From Streptomyces sp. F001 (GTDB taxonomy: Bacteria > Actinomycetota > Actinomycetes > Streptomycetales > Streptomycetaceae): a stretch of DNA of 64,000 bases. Below the pieces are notes generated by a model. The model did no database searches and was not told the origin of the DNA. It was given only the letters and a program-made list of their open reading frames with translations. The position numbers and the translations under genes were made by a program. The stretch lies in contig NZ_QZWF01000014.1 in the NCBI RefSeq assembly GCF_004187715.1, positions 62,001 to 126,000 on the forward strand, written 5' to 3'. Positions within the stretch are counted from its first letter, which is position 1. Every line of letters begins with the position of its first letter. Below are positions 42,535 to 50,185 of the stretch, in pieces.

Positions 42535-43059
42535 TCAGATCCCGTCGCCTCTCGCCCGGCGATGCAGGAGCCAGGTACCGCCCGCAGCGGCGACAGCGAG
42601 AGCCGCAACGCCGGCCGCGGTCTGTACGGGGTCGGGGCCCAGGGCGCCGCCGACCCCCGTCTTCACACTTCCCCGGGGGTACGCCTGACCGGCGGCGGAG
42701 AGGATGACCACCAGATCGGCGCGGACCTCCGAGGCGCCCTGGGTGCACTTCACGACGATCTCGTACGTCCCCGGCTGCGCGCTCGGCGGCACCCGGAAGC
42801 GTCCGATGTCGTCGCCCTCGTCCTCGTCGGTTCCGGGGGCAAGCGCGAAGGTCCCGGCGCCCACCGCGGTGGCGTCCCCCTCCGCCATACCGTCGTCGCC
42901 GCAGGCCGAGGTGTTCACGGTGACGTCATGGCCCGGCACCACGGTGGAGGGATACACCTCGAGCCGGCCGCCTTCCGCGCCGTACGCCGGGGCGGACAGC
43001 GCGCCCGCGGTGGCGACGGCGAGCGCGGTACCGGTCAGCAGACGGGCGGTACGTCGCAT
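42535..43059 (-). CDS. Secreted wall/membrane-anchored protein, sortase-linked
   Basis: 174 residues. Signal peptide RLLTGTALAVATAGALSAPA with cleavage near AYGA. Ig-like mature domain (RLEVYPSTVVPGHDVTVNTS; GTYEIVVKCTQGASEVRADL). Then a sorting-like end: PRGSVKTGVGGALG, a hydrophobic helix (TAAGVAALAVAAAGGTWLLH) and RRARGDGI. There is no canonical LPxTG; the S-V-K-T-G may take its place. I chose ATG 43059 rather than 43065 because GGAG would otherwise touch the start codon. Confidence 0.8.
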   Translation of the reverse strand: MRRTARLLTGTALAVATAGALSAPAYGAEGGRLEVYPSTVVPGHDVTVNTSACGDDGMAEGDATAVGAGTFALAPGTDEDEGDDIGRFRVPPSAQPGTYEIVVKCTQGASEVRADLVVILSAAGQAYPRGSVKTGVGGALGPDPVQTAAGVAALAVAAAGGTWLLHRRARGDGI

Positions 43060-43395
43060 CGGCATGCTCCTTCGAGCTCATCGGGCCCCTGCACTTCCGA
43101 GGAAATCCGCACCGGGGCGAGTCCGCTTCCTGAGCGCCTGTCAGAAAATACGATGAATGGGTGTCGCCGGAGGCGTCCGCGAGGGGTGATGGGCGCCGTT
43201 TCAGCAGGTCACGGGCGTGCGACGGGCCCGCGGCGGAAAGAACCCGAAGGGCGTCCGGTGAAGGTGTGAATGGGTGACGAGCCCCTGAAGGCCACGACGC
43301 CCGGGCGCGAGGAGGTCCACAACCGTGGCGTCTACGATCCCCACCCCCGTGATATCTTTTTTTGAGATCGTATATACGCCCCGAAGGGTGCCGCC
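43060..43395. other. Intergenic region with vapBC promoter
   Basis: 336 bp. No gene is supported in 43066-43330. At 43351-43377 the sequence turns strongly A/T-rich: GATATC, a T7 tract and the palindrome GTATATAC. This is the likely autoregulated vapBC operator-promoter, ending 18 bases before the antitoxin start. Confidence 0.55.
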
Positions 43396-43674
43396 ATGTC
43401 CCGCACTGTGATCGACCTCGATGACGAGGCGCTGGCCGAAGCGGCTCGTCACCTGGGCACAACGACGAAGAAGGACACCGTCAACGCGGCGCTGAGGGAG
43501 ATCGCGGATAGGAGGCGGCGCGCGGCGGCCGTGGAGCGGATGCGCCGGATGGTCGCCGAGGGGGAGATCGACTTCTCGGTCATCGAGAAGTCCGCGGACA
43601 CCTCCGCCTCCGGATCCGAGACAGCCACCGCCGGATCCGAGCCGGCCTCCGACGCGGAGCATCACGCGGCGTGA
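43396..43674 (+). CDS. vapB: VapB-type antitoxin
   Basis: 92 residues. N-terminal ribbon-helix-helix (MSRTVIDLDDEALAEAARHL; TTKKDTVNAALREIADR), then an acidic unfolded tail (EGEIDFSVIEKSADTSASGS) longer than usual that would wrap the toxin. Overlaps vapC by GTGA. The A/T-rich promoter just before it should be its own operator. Confidence 0.92.
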   Translation: MSRTVIDLDDEALAEAARHLGTTTKKDTVNAALREIADRRRRAAAVERMRRMVAEGEIDFSVIEKSADTSASGSETATAGSEPASDAEHHAA

Positions 43675-44075
43675 GTGAGGCCTTTCTCATCGACACCAGC
43701 GCGTTGATCCGCTTCTACCGCGGTCAGACCGGGCCGCAGTGGGATCAACTCGTCTGTTCCGGTCTCGTCGGACTGTGTGAGCCCGTGCGGCAGGAGTTTC
43801 TCCGCGCGGTCGGGGGCCGACCGGCGTACTACGAGGCGGACGGGCTGCTTCGGGAGACGTTCCCCTATTACCCGATGCGTGACAGCGTCTGGGAGGACAC
43901 CGCGGCGCTCCAGCAGGACCTGGCCGACCGCGGTTGGCACCAGTGCGCGAGCCCCGTCGACCTGCTGGTGGCCGTGACCGCTCAGCACCACAAGTTGACT
44001 GTGCTGCACCAGGATTCCGACTTCGACACCATCGCTCGTGCCACGGGACAGCCCGTGCGCCGGATTGTCGACTGA
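43671..44075 (+). CDS. vapC: VapC-type PIN-domain ribonuclease toxin
   Basis: 134 residues. PIN acidic residues: D8 in AFLIDTSALIRFYR, E in CEPVRQEFLRAV, D near SPVDLLVAVTAQHH, and the last Asp in LHQDSDFDTIA. All four positions are present, so it should be active. RNA target (often tRNA or rRNA) unknown. Starts at GTG 43671 inside the antitoxin stop. Confidence 0.92.
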   Translation: MSEAFLIDTSALIRFYRGQTGPQWDQLVCSGLVGLCEPVRQEFLRAVGGRPAYYEADGLLRETFPYYPMRDSVWEDTAALQQDLADRGWHQCASPVDLLVAVTAQHHKLTVLHQDSDFDTIARATGQPVRRIVD

Positions 44076-44147
44076 GCCGTTCGACCGAGCCGTTCTGCCG
44101 TGGTGGGGGCGGGAGGCACGGAGGGGCGGCCGTATGCGGCCTGATGC

Positions 44148-44760
44148 TCAGCGCTTGACGCGCTGGGCCACGGCTCGCATGAGGTCGGTCTTCGCGACAT
44201 GCAGTGCGAAGTGCTCGTCGGCGGTGGGGGAGGGCTTTGCGTACCAGGGCAGGCCGCGGCGGCGCCACTTGGCGGGGGTCATGTCCTCGGCCGGCGCGGG
44301 GAGAGGCAGTACCCATCGACCGAGACGGAGCTCGCCACGCCACAGACCGGCAGGGAGAGCGGTGACCGGAATCCGTACCGTGAAGGTCCCGTCACCGGAG
44401 ACGTGACGGACGGGGAACGCAGGCCCGGTGCCGCCCTGTCCGTCGTAGAGGGCGATGGTCAGGGCGGAGTCCGGATACGCGGAGAGCGTGCACCGTCCGG
44501 TGAATTCCAGCTCGGCCGGTACGTCCTCGGCCCAACGGACGTCGTCCAGGCTCAGATGCGGCAGCACCTCGTGCTTGTTCTCACCGAGGTCGAGGGTGAA
44601 GTTGCCGTGCGGCTTGGTCGTGTAGAGCGTGAGCGCCCGGAGACTTCCGGCCACGGCGGCGACGTGTGTGCTCGGCTTTCCGGAGACGGCGGCGGCCCGC
44701 TTGCTGCCGATGCGGACCTCGCGGGACAGGCCCTGCCCGGCGTGAGAAGGACGGCGGGAG
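44148..44760 (-). pseudogene. C-terminal end of a cell-wall glycosyl-/glycerophosphotransferase, 5' part lost
   Basis: The frame reads RALTLYTTKPHGNFTLDLGE, LSLDDVRWAEDVPAELEFTG, FTVRIPVTALPAGLWRGELR, RRRGLPWYAKPSPTADEHFA and ends LHVAKTDLMRAVAQRVKR. This beta-rich domain resembles the C-terminal domain of CDP-glycerol glycerophosphotransferase-type teichoic acid enzymes of Streptomyces. The catalytic domain is absent; sequence upstream of about 44720 is unrelated. The break coincides with a piece of lower GC carrying a toxin tail and Imm26-like gene. Confidence 0.6.
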
Positions 44761-44765
44761 TCAAC

Positions 44766-44846
44766 GTGAGGAATCGGAACTACAACAAGTACATGGATGC
44801 TGCTGGGCAATTCTTCGCCAAGTGGTATCCAGGGCAAGGCGGTTAG
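44766..44846 (+). pseudogene. Tail of a polymorphic toxin
   Basis: The frame reads VRNRNYNKYMDAAGQFFAKW then YPGQGG and stops, three bases before the GTG of the Imm26-like gene. Immunity genes of contact-dependent and Rhs-type toxins follow their toxin's 3' end at this distance. No toxin body is present upstream; the frame enters the glycosyltransferase remnant antisense. I read it as the last 27 codons left after a recombination. Confidence 0.5.
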
Positions 44847-44848
44847 GT

Positions 44849-45298
44849 GTGACTCGAAAGTTGCCGTATTCTCCAGGGGATATCTTCGCGGTACCTCTTC
44901 GTGATCACGGATACGCGTTGGACGTGGTCGCCAGGGCAGATGGCAATGGCATTGTGCTCGGCTATTTCTTCGGTCCGCGTGTGGAGTCCCTCGAAGTCCT
45001 GCCGCAAGCATGCGCACTTGAAGCGAATTCGGCAATTAAGGTCTGCCGGTTCGGTGACCTTGGGCTTATTCGAGGGAAGTGGCCGGTCGTGGGGAGGGTG
45101 GAATCATGGGATCCTACTCAATGGCGCGTTCCCGAATTCTGTAGAGATGGGAATATTCGTGTCGTCTACGACGGTGATTCGCTCGCAGTTTCCCACGAAG
45201 AACCGCTCGACTCGCGTGAATGTCGGCTGCTTCCGCAAGATGGACTCGAAGGGGCAGGCTTTGTAGAGATCAAGCTCACTCGCCTACTCGGGGCGTAA
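44849..45298 (+). CDS. Imm26-like immunity protein
   Basis: 149 residues: YSPGDIFAVPLRDHGYALDV, VARADGNGIVLGYFFGPRVE, KVCRFGDLGLIRGKWPVVGR, and EFCRDGNIRVVYDGD. The opening GD-x-F-x-V-P-L and following strands fit immunity protein 26, which protects cells from a cognate polymorphic toxin. GC is visibly lower than in the neighbours (many A/T third positions), a sign of transfer. GTG 44849 has only a weak ribosome site, suggesting coupling to the lost toxin. Its own terminator follows. Confidence 0.75.
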   Translation: MTRKLPYSPGDIFAVPLRDHGYALDVVARADGNGIVLGYFFGPRVESLEVLPQACALEANSAIKVCRFGDLGLIRGKWPVVGRVESWDPTQWRVPEFCRDGNIRVVYDGDSLAVSHEEPLDSRECRLLPQDGLEGAGFVEIKLTRLLGA

Positions 45299-45310
45299 CG
45301 TGTCACAGAT

Positions 45311-45341
45311 AGGCTCTGCCGGATGCAATCTGGCAGAGCCT
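45311..45341 (+). terminator. Terminator after Imm26-like gene
   Basis: AGGCTCTGCC and GGCAGAGCCT, perfect 10-base arms around an 11-base loop, 12 bases after the stop and followed by GTTTGG. Confidence 0.85.
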
Positions 45342-45550
45342 GTTTGGTGCCTTGCGTTTGCGAAAAGCCCGGCCGGAATGAACTTGGGTTCTAATGAACG
45401 TCGCAACACCCGACATCCGGGCAGGCGATGAAAGACAGGGCGGCCGGGGGCGCCCCAACGGCAAGAGGGTGCCCCTGAAGTGTGGCAGAGGTTTCTCCAG
45501 CTCTGCCGAAGTTCCGTCTCTTGCGGGGACGCCGTGTTCCAGTGATCAGG

Positions 45551-45748
45551 TCAGAGGTCATCTGGTGGCTCTTCCTTCAGGAGGGAGGCCTGAAATGCCA
45601 TCCATGCGGCAGGGGCGACGCGCAGGTGGGGGCCGGTGGGGGTCTTGGAGTCGCGTATCGCGATGGTCGAGGGGATGTTGGTGGCGACTTCGACGCATTC
45701 GGCCTGTTTGTCGCTGTATGTGGACTTGCGGTACTGGAAAACGGGCAT
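45551..45748 (-). CDS. DUF397 protein (WhiJ-locus partner)
   Basis: 65 residues: FQYRKSTYSDKQAECVEVAT, IAIRDSKTPTGPHLRVAPAA, WMAFQASLL. This is the DUF397 pattern. In Streptomyces such proteins are encoded beside WhiJ/AbaA-type XRE regulators and act as small antagonists, in some views a toxin-antitoxin-like pair. It begins four bases after the stop of that regulator. Confidence 0.92.
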   Translation of the reverse strand: MPVFQYRKSTYSDKQAECVEVATNIPSTIAIRDSKTPTGPHLRVAPAAWMAFQASLLKEEPPDDL

Positions 45749-45751
45749 GGG

Positions 45752-46645
45752 TCACAGTTCCTTACGGAGGGTGTGGAGGAAGGACAGGGTGTCCTGCTCG
45801 CTCAGTGAGCGTCCGGCGATCGTCTCGAACAGCTCATCGTAGGAGGCGGCTCCTTCCCCTCCTTCAACCCAGGTCTGCGTGAACGGGGACTCCGAGTAGA
45901 CGACGTCCATGGCTCCGGGCTCGGCGAAGGAGATGATGTTGAACGAGCCGTTCAGGCCCTGGTGCGGTCCGCCGCCGAAGGGAAAGACCTGGAGGGTGAT
46001 GTTCGGGAGTTGGGCCATCGTCACCAAGTGGTCGAGTTGTCCACGGGCTGTTTTCGGACCGCCGGGGAAGTTCCGTAGTACGGCTTCGTAGATCACGGTG
46101 CGCAGGCTCAGCGGTGGAGTCTCGGTGAGCCGCTGCTGCCGTGCGAGTCGCGCGGTGATGAACTCCCCGTCGGGGTCCTTGCGTCGGGCGAGCCCGGTCG
46201 TACCTGCCGGGAATTCCCTCAATGCTCCTACATATTCCGGAGTTTGCAGCAGCCCGGGTACAAAACCGGGTTGCCATGCCTTGATCGCCGTTGCCGCGTT
46301 CTCCAGGTTGACGTACTCCTGCATGACACCAAGCGTCGTGTAGTCGTCCCACCAGCCTTTTGCCTTGCGACGCTCCCGGTCGATCCTGGCCAGTTCCAGG
46401 AGCTTGCCGACAGTGGCGGGGTCGTGTACCTCGTACAACTCGCACAGGGCGCGGATGTCCGGGTCGCGCACGGGCACCCAGCCGCCTTCCATCTTGGCGA
46501 TCTTCGCGATGGAAGACGAGAGCACCTTCGCGGCTTGCGGCTGGGTGAAGCCGGCCGCGGTGCGCAACTTGAGGAGCTCAGCCCCCAGTCGGCGTCCCAG
46601 AACACTGGACGTGCTGTTCCCCTGTCGTGCCTGACCTGGTGTCAC
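45752..46645 (-). CDS. WhiJ-like XRE regulator with DUF5753
   Basis: 297 residues. HTH: RRLGAELLKLRTAAGFTQPQ; SIAKIAKMEGGWVPVRDPDI. The C-terminal 200 residues are DUF5753 (ENAATAIKAWQPGFVPGLLQ; TPEYVGALREF; LPNITLQVFPFGGGPHQGLN; YSESPFTQTWVEGGE), also called the Scr1-type antitoxin-like domain. GTG 46645 has AAGGAG seven bases upstream. Divergent from a frameshifted ATPase gene, giving the classic three-gene whiJ-like set that influences development. Confidence 0.93.
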   Translation of the reverse strand: MTPGQARQGNSTSSVLGRRLGAELLKLRTAAGFTQPQAAKVLSSSIAKIAKMEGGWVPVRDPDIRALCELYEVHDPATVGKLLELARIDRERRKAKGWWDDYTTLGVMQEYVNLENAATAIKAWQPGFVPGLLQTPEYVGALREFPAGTTGLARRKDPDGEFITARLARQQRLTETPPLSLRTVIYEAVLRNFPGGPKTARGQLDHLVTMAQLPNITLQVFPFGGGPHQGLNGSFNIISFAEPGAMDVVYSESPFTQTWVEGGEGAASYDELFETIAGRSLSEQDTLSFLHTLRKEL

Positions 46646-46839
46646 GTAACTGCTCCTTCGGGGCTGTGCGAGGTCAGTTTGCTGGGCGCGGGCGAGGCTT
46701 GCAAACACGATCGGTGGATATTTACCAGGAAGAGATTGAGCAGATCGAGGTCACGACTCTACCGTCGGTGACGAACCACTCACGATGCGGCGCCAGTTGA
46801 GCTCACGGCGCTGCCCACCCCTGTCCGGAGGTGCGCACC

Positions 46840-47317
46840 ATGACCACCCCCAAAGACCCCGACGAACCCCAGGTCCTCCACCAGGACCGCCTCGACTACA
46901 CCCCGCTCCCCAAGAGCGTCACCCTCGCCCGCCGCCGGGCTCACCGCCTGCTCACGAAATGGGGCCACCCCGAACTCGCCCTGGACGCCGCCTTGTTGGT
47001 CTACGAGCTCGGCGGGAACGCCGTCCTGCACGGCTGTCTGCGCGGCCGGCTCTTCCAGGGTGGAACTCACGCTGACCGAGCGGGCCGTACGTATCGCCGT
47101 CTCCGACCCGAAGGGCGAGTTACTGCCCAGCCCCCGCCAGGCGGGGACTGGTGAGTCGTTCGGGCGCGGACTGCTCATCGTGCGGGAGGTGGCCGACCGA
47201 TGGGGCGTCGAGAAACTGACCGTCGGCAAGTCCGTGTGGTGCGAGCTGGACGTCGTACGGCGGACGGCCTTCGCCGACTACCGTGGCGCCTGCGAACCCC
47301 CGCCCCAGGGAGGATGA
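46840..47317 (+). pseudogene. ATP-binding (GHKL, anti-sigma-type) protein of the WhiJ-like locus, frameshifted
   Basis: Frame one: LPKSVTLARRRAHRLLTKWG, then LDAALLVYELGGNAVLHGCL up to GRLFQ. Frame two continues VELTLTERAVRIAVSDPKGE, GESFGRGLLIVREVADRWGV and ends at 47317. One extra G at CAGGGTGG (about 47060) separates them; removing it restores an HATPase_c protein with its N box (E-x3-N) and G box. As read, it stops at 47154. These ATPases are usual partners of WhiJ/DUF397 pairs. Confidence 0.85.
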
Positions 47318-47319
47318 TC

Positions 47320-47568
47320 ATGGCCGAACCGCTCAAGACCTTCGTCAACGGCGTCGAGGTCGAGGTCCCCAACAGCATCCCCGACATCCGTGCGGCCCTT
47401 CCGGAGGAGCGGCGCGAGGAGTTCGACCAGGCCGTCAACGAAGCCGGCGTGCACGACATTCACGCCGTTATGCGGCACTGGATGTTCGAGGCCGTGCCCG
47501 ACCCGGAGGCAGAGGCCCTGCTGGAGCGGCTCGCGGCGGACGAGGCCGAGAGGCGGGGCGCGGCTTGA
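47320..47568 (+). CDS. Putative antitoxin of a RelE-like pair
   Basis: 82 residues: LKTFVNGVEVEVPNSIPDIR, LPEERREEFDQAVNEAGVHD, HAVMRHWMFEAVPDPEAEAL, ending in an acidic helix. No recognised DNA-binding fold. The start at 47320 is preferred to 47314, which touches the GGGAGG. Its stop overlaps the next start (TTGA), the arrangement of type II antitoxins. DUF-type antitoxins of this look occur in Streptomyces. Confidence 0.7.
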   Translation: MAEPLKTFVNGVEVEVPNSIPDIRAALPEERREEFDQAVNEAGVHDIHAVMRHWMFEAVPDPEAEALLERLAADEAERRGAA

Positions 47569-47807
47569 GCTACCGCATCACCTACGCACCGCCCGCCGAC
47601 GGCACGTTGGCCAAGATGCGGAACGCCGAGGACTTCAAGGCCGCGATGGCGCGGACCATCGGCCGGGACCCGTACGGGCACGGCTCGACAGCCGTCCGCG
47701 GCGACCGCGACCGGCGTGAGGCCACTGTGCTCGGTGCCGTCGTCCTCTACTACGTCTCGGAGTCCGTACTGACCGTGACCGTGGTCAGACTGATTGCCTT
47801 GATGTGA
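47565..47807 (+). CDS. Putative RelE/ParE-like toxin
   Basis: 80 residues from TTG 47565: SYRITYAPPADGTLAKMRNA, EDFKAAMARTIGRDPYGHGS, then AVVLYYVSESVLTVTVVRLI. Short beta-strand ends, basic central helix and an RxxR-type arrangement resemble small RelE-fold toxins. The relation is at fold level only. Coupled to the antitoxin by a four-base overlap; a terminator follows. Confidence 0.65.
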   Translation: MSYRITYAPPADGTLAKMRNAEDFKAAMARTIGRDPYGHGSTAVRGDRDRREATVLGAVVLYYVSESVLTVTVVRLIALM

Positions 47808-47826
47808 ACCCCATGCCCCGGATGAA

Positions 47827-47860
47827 GCGGCCGCCCCGGCCCGAAGACCAGGGCGGCCGC
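47827..47860. terminator. Terminator between RelE-like toxin and M4 protease
   Basis: GCGGCCGCCC and GGGCGGCCGC, perfect 10-base arms with a 14-base loop, between convergent genes. Confidence 0.8.
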
Positions 47861-47879
47861 TCACGCACACAGTGCAGGA

Positions 47880-49524
47880 TCAGCCCACGTTCACCGCACT
47901 CCAGGCTGCCGCCACCGCGTCGTACTCCGTACTCCCCGCCCCATAAAGATCCCGCGCCGCGTTCAACGTCGCCGTCCGCGCCCCCGCATAGTCCGTCGAC
48001 GACGTCATGTAGACCGTCAGCGCCCGGTACCAGATCGCCCCCAGCGCGCCGCGCCCGATCCCGGTGACCGTCGAGCCGTCGCAGGTGGGGGAGTTGTGGG
48101 CGACGCCGTTGATGGTCTTGGGGCCGCTGCCCTCCGCCAGGAGGTACGCGAAGTGGTTGCCGATGCCGGAGTTGTAGTGGACGTCCAGGTCGGCAGCCGA
48201 GCTGCTCCAGCAGTCCACGGAGACACCGTCCTTGGACGGCTTGTCCATGTACCGCAGTGCCGACCGGCCGAAGCCGGACCGGACGATCTTCTCGCCGATC
48301 AGCCAGTCGCCCGCGTCCTTCGCGTTGTCGGCGTGGAACTCCACCAGCGTGCCGAAGACGTCGGACGTCGCCTCGTTCAGCCCGCCCGACTCGCCCGAGT
48401 ACGTCAGCGCCGCCGTCTTCGACGTCACGCCGTGGGACATCTCGTGGCCGGCGACGTCCAGGGAGACCAGCGGCCCCATCTGCGTCCCGTCACCGTCGCC
48501 GTACGTCATGCAGAAGCAGGTGTCGTCCCAGAAGGCGTTGTTGTAACGGGTGCCGTAGTGCACGCGGTTGTACGAGCCCTTGCCGTCGCCCGCGATGCCG
48601 TTGCGGCCGTGTACGTTCTTGAAGTAGTCCCAGGTCACGTCCGTGCCGTACTGCGCGTCCACGGCGGCCGAGGCGCGGTCGGTCGTCGTGCCGTCGCCCC
48701 AGTGGTTGTCCGCGTCCGTGAAGACCGTGGCGGGGGCGCGGGTCAGACAGAGGGTGCCGAGCAGGCACAGGTCCACCTGGCCGGCCGCATCACCGGTGTA
48801 CGTGTTGCCGCGCGTCGGGTCCTTCAGTTCGTACGCCGATCCCGTCGACGTCGTCGACAGCGGCACCGTCCCGCCGTACAGCGAACGCCCGTCGCCGGTG
48901 GCCGACTCCAGCGTGTCCCAGGCGTCGATCTGCGCACCGGTGCGGGCGTCCGTCAGGACCGTGCGGGCGACCGGGTTGCCCTGCGCGTCCAACGCCGCCG
49001 CCTGAGTGCGCCACGCCAGCTTCGGTGAGCCGTGCAGGGCGTCGACGACCAGCTCCGGTTTGGCCGTCAGCCGCTTCAGCGTCTCGCCGAGGTGCGTGGC
49101 GCGCAGGGCGTTCGCCGCGCGGTCGGCCGCCTTCGGGGCGGACAGGGGGGGTGATGCCGGTCAGGGAGAGGGGGGTGCGGGTCGCGCGGTCGGCGCCGCG
49201 GTAGGTGCCGTCCGGTGCCAGGTGGATGACGAAGTCGCCGCCGAGGACCGGGAGTTGACGGTAGGTGCGGTCGTAGCGCACATGCTGGGTGCCGTCCTGG
49301 TCGATGACGACGTCCCGGACCTCGGTGTCCTGGGCGGCGGTGAGACCCAGGCTCGCCGCATGGTCGGCGAGGACCCGTGCCCCGTTCTCGATCGCTGTCG
49401 CGCGGGTCGGCCGGTCGGCTGCGCCGGCGCCGGGGGAGAGTGCCGCGGCGAGCAGGATGGCGGCGGTTGCGGCCACACCGGCGGTGGCAGCACGGGAACG
49501 TCGGACATGCCGTATCCGGCTCAT
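47880..49524 (-). pseudogene. Secreted M4 (thermolysin-family) metalloprotease with one-base insertion in the propeptide
   Basis: Signal peptide GVAATAAILLAAALSPGAGA, then a propeptide (LGLTAAQDTEVRDVVIDQDG; RTYRQLPVLGGDFVIHLAPD). At 49145-49151 a run of seven G/C (six expected) breaks the frame after LSLTGIT. The mature enzyme continues in the correct frame: AGHEMSHGVTSKTAALTYSG supplies the zinc His pair and catalytic Glu; GGLNEATSDVFGTLVEFHAD the third ligand; VHYNSGIGNHFAYLL the rest of the site. Removing one base gives a normal protease of about 547 residues. ATG 49524 has AAGGAG. Confidence 0.88.
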
Positions 49525-49685
49525 CGGTCTCCTTGAAAAGGCGCCTGAGTGGGGGGCGGCGCTGATCTTGACCGAGATTTAAGGGGTCATGACATGGCGT
49601 GTCCAGAGCAATTACAGGAGGCCGTGTGAGGGGTGAGAATCGTTCCTGCAAGGCTTCGGTAGCGCTCTCGTGCAGGTGGAAAAGA

Positions 49686-50102
49686 GTGAGACTCCCGTTC
49701 TTCGTCTACGGCACGCTCCGCCCCGGCGAGCCCAACCACGACCTCTTCCTGCGCGGCCGTACGAGCGCCGAGGAAGCCGGCCGCCTCAGCGGCGCGGTGC
49801 TGTACGACGGCCCGGGCTATCCGTACGCCGTGGAGGAGCCGGGAGGAGCGGTGAGTGGCGAACTGGTCACCGCCCGGCCCGAGGCCTACGACGAACTCCT
49901 CGCCGCCCTCGACCGGTTGGAGGAGTACGTGCCGGGCGACCCGCGCAGCCTCTACGAGCGGGTCGAACGCGAGGTCGTCCGGGATGCCGACGGGGCGGCG
50001 GTCCGCGCCTGGGTGTACGTCGCCGCACCTGCCGTCGCCGCCCGGCTACGGGCCCGCGGCAAGCTCATCGAGGGCGGCGACTGGCGGGCACGGCGCCGGT
50101 GA
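49686..50102 (+). CDS. Gamma-glutamylcyclotransferase-like (AIG2) protein
   Basis: 138 residues. RLPFFVYGTLRPGEPNHDLF carries the substrate loop YGTLRxG. YPYAVEEPGGAVSGELV, and the catalytic Glu in LDRLEEYVPGDPRSLYERVE. The fold acts on gamma-glutamyl amines or glutathione-like compounds; true substrate open. GTG 49686 is preceded by GGTGGAAAAGA. Confidence 0.88.
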   Translation: MRLPFFVYGTLRPGEPNHDLFLRGRTSAEEAGRLSGAVLYDGPGYPYAVEEPGGAVSGELVTARPEAYDELLAALDRLEEYVPGDPRSLYERVEREVVRDADGAAVRAWVYVAAPAVAARLRARGKLIEGGDWRARRR

Positions 50103-50131
50103 ACCGGCGGGACTTTCCCGGTGATTGACTG

Positions 50132-50161
50132 ACGGGCCCCGCAGTGCGCGATGGGGCCCGT
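50132..50161. terminator. Bidirectional terminator, cyclotransferase / nasA
   Basis: ACGGGCCCC and GGGGCCCGT, perfect 9-base arms, 12-base loop, between convergent genes. Confidence 0.8.
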
Positions 50162-50185
50162 TGAACAGACGGTGAGCGTACGCCG

